A DNA stretch of 64,000 nt from Rhodococcus qingshengii (GCF_021025955.1 NZ_JAJNCL010000002.1:671626-735625); one strand, 5' to 3'. Shown: positions 35,221-44,290, numbered from the stretch's first letter. Notes: generated from the sequence alone by a model not told the origin. A program made the numbers and translations.

Positions 35221-36152
35221 CAGTTGACTTGACACTTTCACGTCCTCAGCTCGACGGCACACAGTTCGATACTCTCGACGCCCTCGAGTCCGAAGCGATC
35301 CACATCTTCCGAGAGGTGGCCGGCGAGTTCGAACGCCCGGTCATTCTCTTCTCGGGCGGCAAGGACTCCACGGTGCTGCTGCATCTGGCGATCAAGGCCT
35401 TCTGGCCCGCGCCGTTGCCGTTCACCCTGCTGCACGTCGACACCGGCCACAACCTGCAGGAAGTCCTCGACTTCCGCGACCACGTGGTGGCCAAGTACAA
35501 CCTGCGCCTGCACGTGGCGAGCGTCGAGGAGTACATCGCGGACGGTCGCCTCACCGAGCGTCCCGACGGTATCCGCAACCCGCTGCAGACCGTGCCGTTG
35601 CTGGACGCGATCTCCGAGAACCGCTTCGACGCCGTCTTCGGTGGTGCTCGCCGCGACGAGGAGCGGGCCCGAGCCAAGGAGCGGATCTTCTCGCTGCGCA
35701 ACGCTTTCGGTCAGTGGGACCCCAAGAAGCAGCGCCCGGAACTGTGGAACCTGTACAACGGTCGCCACTCCCCCGGTGAGCAGGTGCGGGTCTTCCCGCT
35801 CAGCAACTTCACCGAACTGGACATCTGGCGTTACATCGCCCGCGACAACGTCGAACTCGCCAGCATCTACTACGCCCACCAGCGTCCGGTGTACCAGCGA
35901 GACGGCATGTGGATGACGCCCGGCGTCTGGGGTGGACCGGCTGACGGCGAAGAGCTGCAGACCCTTTCGGTGCGTTACCGCACCGTCGGCGACGGTTCGA
36001 CCACCGGCGCAGTCCTCTCCGATGCGGCTGACAACGAGGCCATCCTGGCCGAGGTTGCGGCATCACGTTTGACCGAGCGCGGCGCAACCCGTGGCGACGA
36101 CCGAGTTTCCGAAGCGGCCATGGAAGACCGCAAGCGAGAGGGCTACTTCTGA
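35217..36152 (+). CDS. cysD: Sulfate adenylyltransferase subunit 2
   Basis: A 311-residue PP-loop ATP pyrophosphatase that forms APS from sulfate and ATP. The PP motif is FSGGKDSTVLLHLA near residue 44. Family stretches LLHVDTGHNLQEVLDFRD, FGGARRDEERARAKER and FPLSNFTELDIWRYI are present. The ATG overlaps the cysH stop (ATGA). Confidence 0.97.
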   Translation: MTVDLTLSRPQLDGTQFDTLDALESEAIHIFREVAGEFERPVILFSGGKDSTVLLHLAIKAFWPAPLPFTLLHVDTGHNLQEVLDFRDHVVAKYNLRLHVASVEEYIADGRLTERPDGIRNPLQTVPLLDAISENRFDAVFGGARRDEERARAKERIFSLRNAFGQWDPKKQRPELWNLYNGRHSPGEQVRVFPLSNFTELDIWRYIARDNVELASIYYAHQRPVYQRDGMWMTPGVWGGPADGEELQTLSVRYRTVGDGSTTGAVLSDAADNEAILAEVAASRLTERGATRGDDRVSEAAMEDRKREGYF

Positions 36153-37438
36153 TGAGCGATCTGCTCAGACTGGCAACTGCCGGCAGCGTCGACGACGGAA
36201 AGTCCACCCTCGTGGGCCGTCTGTTGTACGACACCAAATCCGTTCTCGCCGATCAAATCGACGCCGTCACCCGCGCGTCGGTGGACCGTGGTCTCGACAC
36301 CCCTGACCTCTCGCTGCTGGTGGACGGTCTTCGTGCCGAGCGCGAGCAGGGCATCACCATCGACGTGGCGTACCGCTACTTCGCGACCCCCAAGCGCACG
36401 TTCGTGTTGGCCGATACACCGGGCCACGTGCAGTACACCCGCAACACGGTCTCCGGTGCCTCGACGGCGCAGCTCGTGATCTTGCTGGTCGATGCCCGCA
36501 AGGGTGTCATCGCACAGACACGCAGGCACGCAGCAGTTCTCGCGCTCCTCGGTGTTCCGAAGCTGGTTCTCGCCGTGAACAAGATCGACCTCGTCGAGAA
36601 CCCCGAAGAGGTCTTCACCTCGATCTCCGCCGAGTTCAACGAACTCACCAGTTCTCTGGGCTGGGCGAGCGAAGATGTCGTGGAGATCCCGGTGTCTGCC
36701 CTGCACGGAGACAACGTCGCGATCCGCTCGGAAAAGACCCCGTACTACACCGGTCCCACGCTGATCGAGCACCTCGAGTCGATTCCGGTCGACGCCGAGC
36801 CGCATCGCGTCGGCCTGCGTTTCCCGGTGCAGTACGTGATCCGTCCCCGCACCGCCGAGTTCCTCGACTACCGCGGCTACGCCGGTCAGGTTGCCGCCGG
36901 TTCCGTCGTGCCCGGCGACGAAGTGGTGATCCTGCCCTCGGGTACGCGCACCACCGTCACTCGTATCGACACGGCCGACGGCGAACTGGACGTCGCCCAC
37001 GCGGGACGCAGCGTCACGTTGATCTTGGCTGACGACGTCGACGTCTCACGCGGCGACACCATCGCGTCGCCGTCTGACGCACCCGAGCCGATCGGCGAAT
37101 TCGACGCCACTGTCTGCTGGCTGGCCGAGAAGTCGCTGCGCCCCGGTGCAAGATTGCTGCTCAAGCACGGCACGCGTACGACGCAGGCCATCGTGGGCAG
37201 CTTGGTGGAGCGCTTCAACGAGCAGGACCTGACCACAGATCAGGGCCCGGACACTCTCGAGCTCAACGAGATCGGCAAGATCTCGATCCGAGTTGCCGAG
37301 CCGATCGTGGCTGACGACTACGCCGTCAACCGCCACACGGGCAGCTTCCTGCTGATCGATCCCGCGGGCGGGAACACCCTCGCCGCAGGCCTCGTCGGCG
37401 ACGTCATCTCCGCCGTCGAATTGGGCGAGCGCGTCTAA
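36152..37438 (+). CDS. cysN: Sulfate adenylyltransferase subunit 1 (GTPase)
   Basis: A 428-residue EF-Tu-like GTPase that drives APS synthesis with CysD. The motifs are GSVDDGKSTLVGRLL, LADTPGHVQYTRN and AVNKIDLV. The protein ends after the third beta-barrel domain. The CysC (APS kinase) domain fused in M. tuberculosis CysNC is absent, so this operon feeds APS only to CysH. The ATG overlaps the cysD stop by one base (TGATG). Confidence 0.96.
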   Translation: MSDLLRLATAGSVDDGKSTLVGRLLYDTKSVLADQIDAVTRASVDRGLDTPDLSLLVDGLRAEREQGITIDVAYRYFATPKRTFVLADTPGHVQYTRNTVSGASTAQLVILLVDARKGVIAQTRRHAAVLALLGVPKLVLAVNKIDLVENPEEVFTSISAEFNELTSSLGWASEDVVEIPVSALHGDNVAIRSEKTPYYTGPTLIEHLESIPVDAEPHRVGLRFPVQYVIRPRTAEFLDYRGYAGQVAAGSVVPGDEVVILPSGTRTTVTRIDTADGELDVAHAGRSVTLILADDVDVSRGDTIASPSDAPEPIGEFDATVCWLAEKSLRPGARLLLKHGTRTTQAIVGSLVERFNEQDLTTDQGPDTLELNEIGKISIRVAEPIVADDYAVNRHTGSFLLIDPAGGNTLAAGLVGDVISAVELGERV

Positions 37439-37442
37439 GTAG

Positions 37443-38198
37443 ATGGTTCCGCTCATTGCTGTTGCGCACGGAAGCCGCGATCCCCGTTCAGCTCGGGTGA
37501 TCGCGGCTGCCGTCGCGGCTCTTCGTGAAACGCGGCCCGATCTCGACGTCCGGATGGCTTTCCTCGATCTCAACGCGCCATCCATCGATCAGGTCCTCGA
37601 TGGTGTTGCTGCCGACGGACACACGCAAGCTGTCGCTGTCCCCATGTTGCTGGGCAATGCGTTCCATGCTCGGGTAGATCTGCCCGGGCTCTTGGCCGCA
37701 GCCGCGATCCGCCACCCCCAACTGACCGTGTTCCAAGCTGACGTACTGGGTCGCGATGCTCGGCTGATCGAGGCCGTGCGTGAGCGAATCCTCGAAGCAG
37801 GTGCCCAGCTGGACGATCCGTCGGTGGGGGTCGCTCTTGCGGCAGTCGGCTCGTCCGACGCGCGCGCCAACGCCGCAACCGCAGAATTGGCGTCCACACT
37901 TCTGACCGGAACCAACTGGTCGGGTGTTCGAATCTGCTTCGCCACATCCGCGGAACCGACAGTTGCCCAGGCGATCTCCGCTCTCGAGCAAGACGGCGCC
38001 GAACGTGTTGTCGTTGCACCGTGGTTCTTGGCTCCCGGCCTACTGACCGACCGACTCAGCGCTGCCGCAGCAACGGCATGTCCGCGCGCGCGTTTCGCCG
38101 ACACGATCGGTGGGCACTCTCTATTGATCGAAACGATGATCGACCGTTACCGACAAGTCGCTGATGCACTACCCGACCGTCTGGTCCGCTCCGCCTGA
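37443..38198 (+). CDS. Sirohydrochlorin chelatase-like protein (CbiX/Che1 type)
   Basis: A 251-residue protein with two tandem CbiX-like halves. AVAHGSRDPRSARVI near the N terminus carries the metal-binding His, and RVVVAPWFLAPGLLTDRL marks the second half. It probably inserts Fe2+ into sirohydrochlorin to make the siroheme needed by NirA. This explains its place at the end of the nirA-cysHDN operon, 4 bp after cysN. In mycobacteria the corresponding gene che1 also follows cysH. Confidence 0.85.
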   Translation: MVPLIAVAHGSRDPRSARVIAAAVAALRETRPDLDVRMAFLDLNAPSIDQVLDGVAADGHTQAVAVPMLLGNAFHARVDLPGLLAAAAIRHPQLTVFQADVLGRDARLIEAVRERILEAGAQLDDPSVGVALAAVGSSDARANAATAELASTLLTGTNWSGVRICFATSAEPTVAQAISALEQDGAERVVVAPWFLAPGLLTDRLSAAAATACPRARFADTIGGHSLLIETMIDRYRQVADALPDRLVRSA

Positions 38199-38240
38199 TC
38201 CGGTTTCACAGGCCGTTATCAGATTGTTACCGTAGTGTTG

Positions 38241-38287
38241 GATCTGTCCAGCTCGCGAAGGCACCTCCTTCGCCTGCGAAACAGATC
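38241..38287 (+). other. Nested inverted repeats upstream of the DUF998 gene
   Basis: GATCTGT (38241-38247) pairs with ACAGATC (38281-38287). Inside it GCGAAGG (38255-38261) pairs with CCTTCGC (38267-38273) across CACCT. The two nested perfect 7-bp stems lie 42 bp after the chelatase stop and end 5 bp before the GTG start of the next gene. They could be a terminator for the cys operon or a structured 5' leader. Confidence 0.55.
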
Positions 38288-38292
38288 TTTGG

Positions 38293-39069
38293 GTGCAATC
38301 CCCTCAGAGCGCCGCGAGAGGGAACACCATCACTCACAATCTTCGCCTCGGCACAGCTGGCATCGCATGGGTCCTGTCGGTGCTCTACGTGCTTGTCGAA
38401 ATCTTCACAGCCGGAGCCTGGAAGACGCCATACAGCTTCGCGCGCGACTCCATCAGTTCGCTGGGTGTGACGACATGCAGCGTGGATTCGTGTTCGCCGA
38501 TGCACGACGTCATGAACGCGGCTTTCATGATTCTCGGTGCGCTCACCATCCTCGGTGCGGCCTTGCTGCACAAGTACATTCCGGACGGTCGTGCGAAGAA
38601 GTGGATTCTCGGACTCGCCGTCGTCGTTGCACTGAGCACCGCGGCCACCGGCCTCTTCCCGGCCAACGACGGAACCTTCGTTCACTGGACTGCCGTGTTC
38701 CCCGGCTTCGTCGCCCGGCATGCCGTTCTCGTACTCATGGCCATTTCTTTCTGGCGGCATCGTCGGTGGATCGCAGTGTGGTCGGGTCTGTGCGCGGCCA
38801 CCGGAATCGTCGGCGCCGTATTGCTTCTCGGACGAACCCTTACCTTCGGCCTGGGTGAACGCCTGACGCTGTACCCACTACCTATGTGGATGGCCGTCAC
38901 CGGCGTCGCAGCCCTGCTCGCATTGATGCGCCGAACCGTGTTGAAGAACGTGGAACTGACACTGCCCGGTAACGGATTCATCACCGCTCTGTTGTCGTTG
39001 CGACCGCGTCGATCTCGCGCAGCAGTGCCCACCGACGTTCTCGCACCACGGGAGCTGACCAGTTTGTAG
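38293..39069 (+). CDS. DUF998 integral membrane protein
   Basis: A 258-residue protein with about six membrane helices, including LGTAGIAWVLSVLYVLVEIF, FMILGALTILGAALL, KWILGLAVVVALSTAATGLFP, and TGIVGAVLLLGRTLT. The family pattern FARDSISSLGVTTC and FPANDG supports DUF998. The assigned GTG start lacks a clear ribosome-binding site. GAGAGGGAA lies inside the N-terminal codons without an ATG/GTG/TTG after it, so the true start is uncertain. Function unknown. Confidence 0.75.
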   Translation: MQSPQSAARGNTITHNLRLGTAGIAWVLSVLYVLVEIFTAGAWKTPYSFARDSISSLGVTTCSVDSCSPMHDVMNAAFMILGALTILGAALLHKYIPDGRAKKWILGLAVVVALSTAATGLFPANDGTFVHWTAVFPGFVARHAVLVLMAISFWRHRRWIAVWSGLCAATGIVGAVLLLGRTLTFGLGERLTLYPLPMWMAVTGVAALLALMRRTVLKNVELTLPGNGFITALLSLRPRRSRAAVPTDVLAPRELTSL

Positions 39070-39124
39070 CGAACCGGGGGTGAGCAGGGACACACTGGTA
39101 AGCAGGCGACGCGAGGAGACTTCC

Positions 39125-40021
39125 ATGACCAGTGCACCTGTTCGACACGGAATCGTGGCCGGTATCGACGGCTCGGCAAGCGCGGTCAACGCCGCGAGGT
39201 GGGCAGCATCGGCTGCAAAGAGATTCGACGAACCACTTCGCTTGACCCACGTGCTGCCAGGACAACCCGAGTCCGGTGGAGGTACCAACGTCACCGACGA
39301 AGAGATGTTCGACCACCACCTTCGCGTCGAGGGTGCAAAACTGCTCGACGAGGCCGAGGACGCCATCCGCGATGATCACACCGACGTCACCATCGAACGT
39401 GGCCTCCTGACTGGTACTCCCGCAACCACACTCGTCGAACTCTCGAAGTCGGCTCGCATCGTTGCACTGGGTCAGGCCGGCACCAGCGAAATGCAGTCCG
39501 TGTTTCTCGGATCCGACACCATTCGGGTGGTAAACCGTGCGCACTGTCCCGTGGCCGTATTCCGAGGTACGGGTGATCACGCGATTGCCGATACCAGGCC
39601 CATCGTCGTCGGCGTCGACGGGAGCAAGCTCAGCGAACTCGCCGTCGCCCATGCTTTCGAGTTTGCCGCGTTCCTCGATGCACCGTTGGTTGCGGTCCAC
39701 ACGTGGAACGAGCACGCCTCGCTGGGCGGGTACTCCGAAGCCAGGCGCTTCGTCGACTGGGGACCGTACGAACAGCATGAGCACGCACTGTTGTCCGAGT
39801 GCCTCGCCGGATGGACCGAGAAGTACCCCGACGTCGAAGTCACCCGCAGCGTCCAGCGCAGCGGACCGATGAAGGCGCTGCTCGAGCATTCAGCGGAGGC
39901 GCAGCTCGTAGTCGTCGGTAGCCATGGCCGCAGTCCGTTCATGGCGTCGATCGTCGGTTCGACCAGTCAGAGCCTGATCCACCACGCCCAGTGCCCGGTC
40001 CTCGTTTGCCGCGAGGGCTGA
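39125..40021 (+). CDS. Universal stress protein, two Usp domains
   Basis: A 298-residue tandem Usp protein. The first domain begins GIVAGIDGSASAVNAARWAA, and the second begins PIVVGVDGSKLSELAVAHAF. The second ends with the ATP-binding loop VVVGSHGRSPFMASIVGST. The ATG at 39125 follows GAGGAGA. Tandem UspA proteins of this kind are common in mycolic-acid actinomycetes and often respond to hypoxia. A long hairpin follows the gene. Confidence 0.9.
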   Translation: MTSAPVRHGIVAGIDGSASAVNAARWAASAAKRFDEPLRLTHVLPGQPESGGGTNVTDEEMFDHHLRVEGAKLLDEAEDAIRDDHTDVTIERGLLTGTPATTLVELSKSARIVALGQAGTSEMQSVFLGSDTIRVVNRAHCPVAVFRGTGDHAIADTRPIVVGVDGSKLSELAVAHAFEFAAFLDAPLVAVHTWNEHASLGGYSEARRFVDWGPYEQHEHALLSECLAGWTEKYPDVEVTRSVQRSGPMKALLEHSAEAQLVVVGSHGRSPFMASIVGSTSQSLIHHAQCPVLVCREG

Positions 40022-40037
40022 ACCCGCACAGCTGCCG

Positions 40038-40118
40038 CACCCCCATTTCTGAGCGAACGGCACTTTCGGCGCCTTCAGGAGACCGAAAGTGCCGTTCGCT
40101 CAACCGGGAGTGGGGGTG
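40038..40118. terminator. Very long hairpin between uspA-type gene and cysA
   Basis: A perfect 20-bp stem is formed by 40050-40069 (TGAGCGAACGGCACTTTCGG) and 40083-40102, with a 13-nt loop. CACCCCCA (40038-40045) and TGGGGGTG (40111-40118) form an outer stem. The element lies at a convergent junction and can terminate both strands. Its length and perfection also suggest a mobile palindromic repeat. Confidence 0.8.
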
Positions 40119-40143
40119 AAACAGGGCAAACAGGGCGAGCAGG

Positions 40144-41193
40144 TCAAACCTGGCCGACGACGCTCACCGTGACCGGTTCCTGCTCCGGCGTCACCACCGG
40201 AGTCTCCGGCAGATCCGGCACCCGAGTAGCCCGGGCGTAGACGGTCTCCCCCGCCTCGAGGTGCAGAGCTGCACTGTCACCGCGGGTGACCTGAGCCGAG
40301 AACAACTCACCGGTTGCCTCGTTGCGCAGATCGACTCGAACCTCGAAGCCGAGATACACGACGCGCTCGACTGTTGCGCGTGTGACGCCGAGGGACTCGG
40401 CCGTTCCGGACTCCTGAGCGAGAGCCATGCTCGGATCGCGGCCGAGACGGATGTCGTGCGGACGGACCAACTGCCCGTTGAGCTTCGCGACGGATCCGAG
40501 GAAGGACATCACGAAGTCGTTGGACGGGCGGTCGTACAGGTCGGCAGGTTCACCGATCTGCTCGATCCGCCCCTTGTTCAGGACCGCGATACGGTCTGCG
40601 ACGTCGAGAGCCTCTTCCTGGTCGTGGGTGACCAGGACGGTGGTGACGTGCACCTCGTCGTGCAGGCGACGCAACCACGTGCGCAGGTCGGCACGGACCT
40701 TCGCGTCGAGCGCGCCGAAGGGCTCGTCGAGCAGGAGCACCTGCGGATCCACCGCCAGAGCGCGCGCCAACGCCATGCGCTGACGTTGACCACCGGACAG
40801 CTGCGCGGGGTACCGATGCTGAAAGCCGTCGAGGCCGACGATCTCGAGAAGTTCGTTGACCTTCTTCTCGATCTCCGGCTTCGGGCGCTTGCGGATCTTG
40901 AGCCCGAACGCCACGTTGTCGCGCACGGTCATGTGCTTGAACGCCGCGTAGTGCTGGAACACGAAACCGATGTCACGCTTCTGCGGCGAGACGCCGGTGA
41001 CGTCCTTGCCTGCGATGGTGATGGTTCCCGAATCGAGCTCTTCGAGCCCTGCGATCGAACGCAGCAACGTCGACTTTCCCGAGCCGCTGGGCCCGAGCAA
41101 TGCTGTCAACGAACCCGAGGGAATGTTGACCGTCACGTCGTCGAGCGCCGCGAAATCACCGTAGTTCTTGCGGGCCCCGGTCACTGTGATCAT
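40144..41193 (-). CDS. cysA: Sulfate ABC transporter ATPase CysA
   Basis: A 349-residue importer ATPase. Walker A is [14 protein letters not shown], the signature is [15 protein letters not shown], and Walker B is [12 protein letters not shown]. The CysA/TOBE C-terminal region follows. It is the last gene of subI-cysT-cysW-cysA; its start overlaps the cysW stop (ATGA). Confidence 0.95.
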   Translation of the reverse strand: MITVTGARKNYGDFAALDDVTVNIPSGSLTALLGPSGSGKSTLLRSIAGLEELDSGTITIAGKDVTGVSPQKRDIGFVFQHYAAFKHMTVRDNVAFGLKIRKRPKPEIEKKVNELLEIVGLDGFQHRYPAQLSGGQRQRMALARALAVDPQVLLLDEPFGALDAKVRADLRTWLRRLHDEVHVTTVLVTHDQEEALDVADRIAVLNKGRIEQIGEPADLYDRPSNDFVMSFLGSVAKLNGQLVRPHDIRLGRDPSMALAQESGTAESLGVTRATVERVVYLGFEVRVDLRNEATGELFSAQVTRGDSAALHLEAGETVYARATRVPDLPETPVVTPEQEPVTVSVVGQV

Positions 41194-41996
41194 GTGGTGC
41201 TCCTCTTACGGTCCAGCAGCGTCATCAGCAACAGGACAATGATGGCGATGCCCATCAGCAGCGTTGCCGCCGAATACGCACCAAAAGTGTTGTGGTCGTC
41301 GATGTATCGCGAATGCACCAGCAATGTCAGTGTCTGGGATACCCCCGGGAAGCCGGAAGAGACCATGATGACTGCGCCGAATTCACCGAGCGAACGCGCC
41401 ACCGTCAACACGATTCCGTACGTCAAGCCCCAACGGATCGCGGGCAAGGTGATCCGCCAGAACGTCTGCCAACCCGAGGCACCGAGCGTCGCGGCCGCTT
41501 GTTCCTGCTCGTCGCCGATCTCGTGAAGTACGGGTTCGACTTCCCGGACGACGAAGGGCAGCGTCACGAAAATCGTCGCGATCACCATGCCGGGCAAGCC
41601 GAAGATGACCTTGAACCCCAACGATTCGATGCCGCCGAACCAACCGTTGGCACCCCACAGGAGAATCAACGACACACCGACGACGACGGGCGAGACTGCG
41701 AAGGGTAGATCGACCACCGACTGCAGTACGCCCCGCCCCGGGAAACGCCCACGCACGAGTGCCAGAGCCGTGACAACACCGAACACCACGTTGATCGGGA
41801 CCACGATCGCCACGATGATCAGCGAAAGATTCAGCGCGGAGATCGCTGCCGGTGTCGTGATCGATTCGAGGAACGGCCCGATTCCGTTCTCGAACGTTCG
41901 CGTCAGGATCACACCGATCGGCACGACCAACAACACGAACAGGTAGACGAGAGCGATGGTCCGCAGACCGATCTTCGATCCTCTGGACACGTTCAT
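41190..41996 (-). CDS. cysW: Sulfate ABC transporter permease CysW
   Basis: A 268-residue membrane permease with about six helices and the EAA loop ([24 protein letters not shown]). It starts with an ATG at 41994-41996 overlapping the cysT stop, and pairs with CysT to form the channel. Confidence 0.94.
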   Translation of the reverse strand: MNVSRGSKIGLRTIALVYLFVLLVVPIGVILTRTFENGIGPFLESITTPAAISALNLSLIIVAIVVPINVVFGVVTALALVRGRFPGRGVLQSVVDLPFAVSPVVVGVSLILLWGANGWFGGIESLGFKVIFGLPGMVIATIFVTLPFVVREVEPVLHEIGDEQEQAAATLGASGWQTFWRITLPAIRWGLTYGIVLTVARSLGEFGAVIMVSSGFPGVSQTLTLLVHSRYIDDHNTFGAYSAATLLMGIAIIVLLLMTLLDRKRSTT

Positions 41997-42841
41997 CGGG
42001 AACTCTCCTCACGTCGCTGTCCTCGCGAGGCGAAGATTCGCAGGACGAACAGCGTCACGAATGCGATGGCCAGCAACGCTACCGAGACGGCAGCGGCGTT
42101 GGTCGGACGATCGATCTCGATCTGCTGCTGAATGTACTGCGATGTCATCTGTGTCACGCGTGGGATGTTGCCGCCGATCAGAACGACCGAGCCGTATTCA
42201 CCGATCGCTCGGGCGAATGCGAGCCCCGCGCCGGAGATGACGGCAGGCGCCAGCGTCGGAAGAACGACGGAACGAAAGATCGTCCAGTTGGAAGCCCCCA
42301 ATGATGCAGCGGCTTCCTCGACTTCGCGGTCGACCTCCATCAGCACCGGCTGCACCGAGCGAACCACGAACGGCAAGGTCACGAAGGCCAATGCCACGAT
42401 CAGTCCGGGCTGGGTTGCATTGAGGTGGATGTCGATCGGTGACTGCGGGCCGTATAGAGACAGCAGCACGATCGACGCCACAATGGTGGGTAGCGCGAAC
42501 GGCAGATCGATCATCGAGTTGACGATGCGCTTGCCCGGGAAGTCGTCCCGGACCAGCACCCACGCGATGATCGTGCCCATCACGACGTTGATCAATGCCA
42601 CGATCACCGAGACCAACAGCGTCACGCGCAACGACGCCAAGGCGACGGGTGCGGTGATGGCGTCCCAGAATCCGGAGATCCCCTCGTCGAACGCGGTGGC
42701 GGTCAACGCGGCGAGCGGAAGCAGAACGATCACGGAGAGCCACAGGGTGGCGACTCCGATTCCGAGCGGCCCCACACTCCCCGTGACCCGCGCGAGTTTT
42801 CGCCGACGAGCCACGGGGGTGGGGTCAATAGTGTCAGTCAC
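41993..42841 (-). CDS. cysT: Sulfate ABC transporter permease CysT
   Basis: A 282-residue permease with about six membrane helices. Its EAA loop reads EEAAASLGASNWTIFRSVVLP, and FARAIGEYGSVVLIGGN is typical of CysT. It lies 7 bp after subI. In M. tuberculosis the same four genes, subI-cysT-cysW-cysA, occur in this order. Confidence 0.94.
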   Translation of the reverse strand: MTDTIDPTPVARRRKLARVTGSVGPLGIGVATLWLSVIVLLPLAALTATAFDEGISGFWDAITAPVALASLRVTLLVSVIVALINVVMGTIIAWVLVRDDFPGKRIVNSMIDLPFALPTIVASIVLLSLYGPQSPIDIHLNATQPGLIVALAFVTLPFVVRSVQPVLMEVDREVEEAAASLGASNWTIFRSVVLPTLAPAVISGAGLAFARAIGEYGSVVLIGGNIPRVTQMTSQYIQQQIEIDRPTNAAAVSVALLAIAFVTLFVLRIFASRGQRREESSR

Positions 42842-42848
42842 GTCAGTC

Positions 42849-43880
42849 TTACTTGGTCGCGTTGTCGTAGATCACTGCGATCGAACCGGTGTCCTTGGTG
42901 AACAGAGCGCTGTCCACGGCCTTCCAGCCGCCGAGGTCTGCGATGGTCCACAGCTTGGTCGGCTCGGGGAACTTGTCGGTGAACTTGGCAGCGACGGCGG
43001 GATCAACGGGACGGAATCCTGCTTCGGCCCAAAGCGTCTGACCCTCGGTCGTGTACAGGTAGTCCTTGAACGCGGTCGCCTTGTCGAGGACCTTGCTGTT
43101 CGAGATCACGGCAACCGGGTTCTCGATCTTGAAGGTCGTGGGCGGGGTGACGTGCTCGACCGGGTCGCCGTTGCCTTCGATGAACAGTGCCTCGTTCTCG
43201 TAGCTGATCAGAACGTCGCCGCTACCCTGCAAGAAGGCTTCCGAAGCCTCGCGTCCCGACTTGGGCTGGATCTTGACGTGATCGTTGACCAAGGCGGTGA
43301 CGTAGTCGAGGCCCGCTTGCGGGTTCTTGCCACCGTCGCTCTTCGCGGCGTACGGCGCCAAGAGGTTCCACTTGGCCGAGCCGGAACTGAACGGGTTCGG
43401 CGTGACGACCTCGAGGCCGGGCTGAAGCAGGTCGTCCCAGTCCTTGATCCCCTTCGGGTTGCCCGGACGGGTCACGATGGTGACAACCGATCCGAACGGA
43501 ATTCCGTTGTAGGCGTCCTGGTTCCAGTTCTGATCGACCAGACCTGCATCGACCAGGCGGGTGATGTCAGGCTCGACGGAGAAGTTGACGAAGTCGGCCT
43601 CGGCACCGTCCTTCACCTTGCGCGACTGGTCGCCCGAGGCACCGTACGAAGGGTTGAAGTTGACGTTCTTGCCCTCGTCGGTCGCCTGGAAGGCTGCGGT
43701 GAGCTTGTCGAAGCCGGGCTTCGGCACGGCGTAGGCGAACAGATTGATCGTGCCGGCGCTACCGTCGCCGGCGGCGCTGTCACCACCCACGGTGTCGCTC
43801 GAGCCACCACTGCACGCTGTGAGTACCACGGCCCCCATGGTCGCGATAGCAGTGAGAAGTGTGCGGGAACGGCGTTTCAT
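42849..43880 (-). CDS. subI: Sulfate-binding lipoprotein SubI
   Basis: A 343-residue periplasmic-type binding protein anchored through a lipobox (VVLTACSGG). Binding-protein features include LFAYAVPKPGFDKLTAAFQ, FNPSYGASGDQSR and the TVVTPNPFSSGSAKWNLLAPY-like stretch. The ATG at 43878-43880, with AGGAAGG upstream, is chosen over a start 17 codons earlier. Its mRNA carries a 5' leader of about 290 nt with a Cys-Cys-terminated leader ORF, suggesting that import is switched off when cysteine is plentiful. Confidence 0.94.
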   Translation of the reverse strand: MKRRSRTLLTAIATMGAVVLTACSGGSSDTVGGDSAAGDGSAGTINLFAYAVPKPGFDKLTAAFQATDEGKNVNFNPSYGASGDQSRKVKDGAEADFVNFSVEPDITRLVDAGLVDQNWNQDAYNGIPFGSVVTIVTRPGNPKGIKDWDDLLQPGLEVVTPNPFSSGSAKWNLLAPYAAKSDGGKNPQAGLDYVTALVNDHVKIQPKSGREASEAFLQGSGDVLISYENEALFIEGNGDPVEHVTPPTTFKIENPVAVISNSKVLDKATAFKDYLYTTEGQTLWAEAGFRPVDPAVAAKFTDKFPEPTKLWTIADLGGWKAVDSALFTKDTGSIAVIYDNATK

Positions 43881-44028
43881 TGCAGATACCTTCCTGAAAG
43901 GACTGACAAACGAGGGTTGATCAAACGACAAGTCCGAGACCTCTGGGGCTTAATCCATCGCGACGTTCAGACATGAAGAGCCGACGGGCAAAGAGCCCTG
44001 AATCGGGGGCGCGAGCTACGCGCAGAGA

Positions 44029-44069
44029 AGTTCGAGTGGGGTGCGCAGCACCACCGGAGAGGTCGAACT
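44029..44069 (-). promoter_or_regulatory. Candidate attenuator stem after the subI leader ORF
   Basis: On the - strand AGTTCGA (complement of 44063-44069) pairs with TCGAACT (complement of 44029-44035), a perfect 7-bp stem. It begins 7 nt after the leader peptide's stop codon. An inner GTGC-TGC-GCAC hairpin strengthens it. A ribosome stalled on the terminal Cys codons would sit at the foot of this structure. Confidence 0.55.
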
Positions 44070-44076
44070 CAGGAAA

Positions 44077-44166
44077 TCAACAACAGGCGACGTCAGCGAC
44101 GTCGAGCATGCCGACAGCAATCAACGCCAACTGGTGGCGGATTACGGGAGCTGTTGCTTCGGACAC
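44077..44166 (-). CDS. Leader peptide ending Cys-Cys upstream of subI
   Basis: A 29-codon ORF starting with GTG (44164-44166): VSEATAPVIRHQLALIAVG, then MLDVADVACC and TGA. The two Cys codons directly precede the stop. There is no ribosome-binding site. A -10 box TAAAGT (complement of 44174-44179) ends 7 nt upstream, implying a leaderless transcript, exactly as for the nirA leader. It ends 196 bp before subI and is followed by an inverted repeat. It is interpreted as a cysteine-sensing attenuator of the sulfate importer; the coding status is an inference. Confidence 0.75.
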   Translation of the reverse strand: MSEATAPVIRHQLALIAVGMLDVADVACC

Positions 44167-44173
44167 GCGGTGG

Positions 44174-44179
44174 ACTTTA
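44174..44179 (-). promoter_or_regulatory. Candidate -10 element of the subI leader transcript
   Basis: TAAAGT (read on the - strand) matches TANNNT and lies 7 nt before the GTG of the Cys-Cys leader ORF. This is the same spacing as the CACAAT box before the nirA leader. A convincing -35 is not visible. Confidence 0.5.
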
Positions 44180-44212
44180 GCAGAGCACCGGCGCCCGCTC
44201 TAATCGGGAGAA

Positions 44213-44290
44213 CTAGCGGGTGAGAAGCCACGCCACGATCACGAGGAGAATCAGGGCGATCAGGGCGAGAGTGACCCGTGAGCGGGGCAT
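44213..44290 (-). CDS. 25-residue single-span membrane peptide
   Basis: A small ORF reading MPRSRVTLALIALILLVIV, then AWLLTR and a stop. It is one hydrophobic helix with basic ends. Its ATG overlaps the stop of the 68-residue ORF upstream by one base (TGATG), which supports coupled translation. No family is recognised. Confidence 0.55.
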   Translation of the reverse strand: MPRSRVTLALIALILLVIVAWLLTR

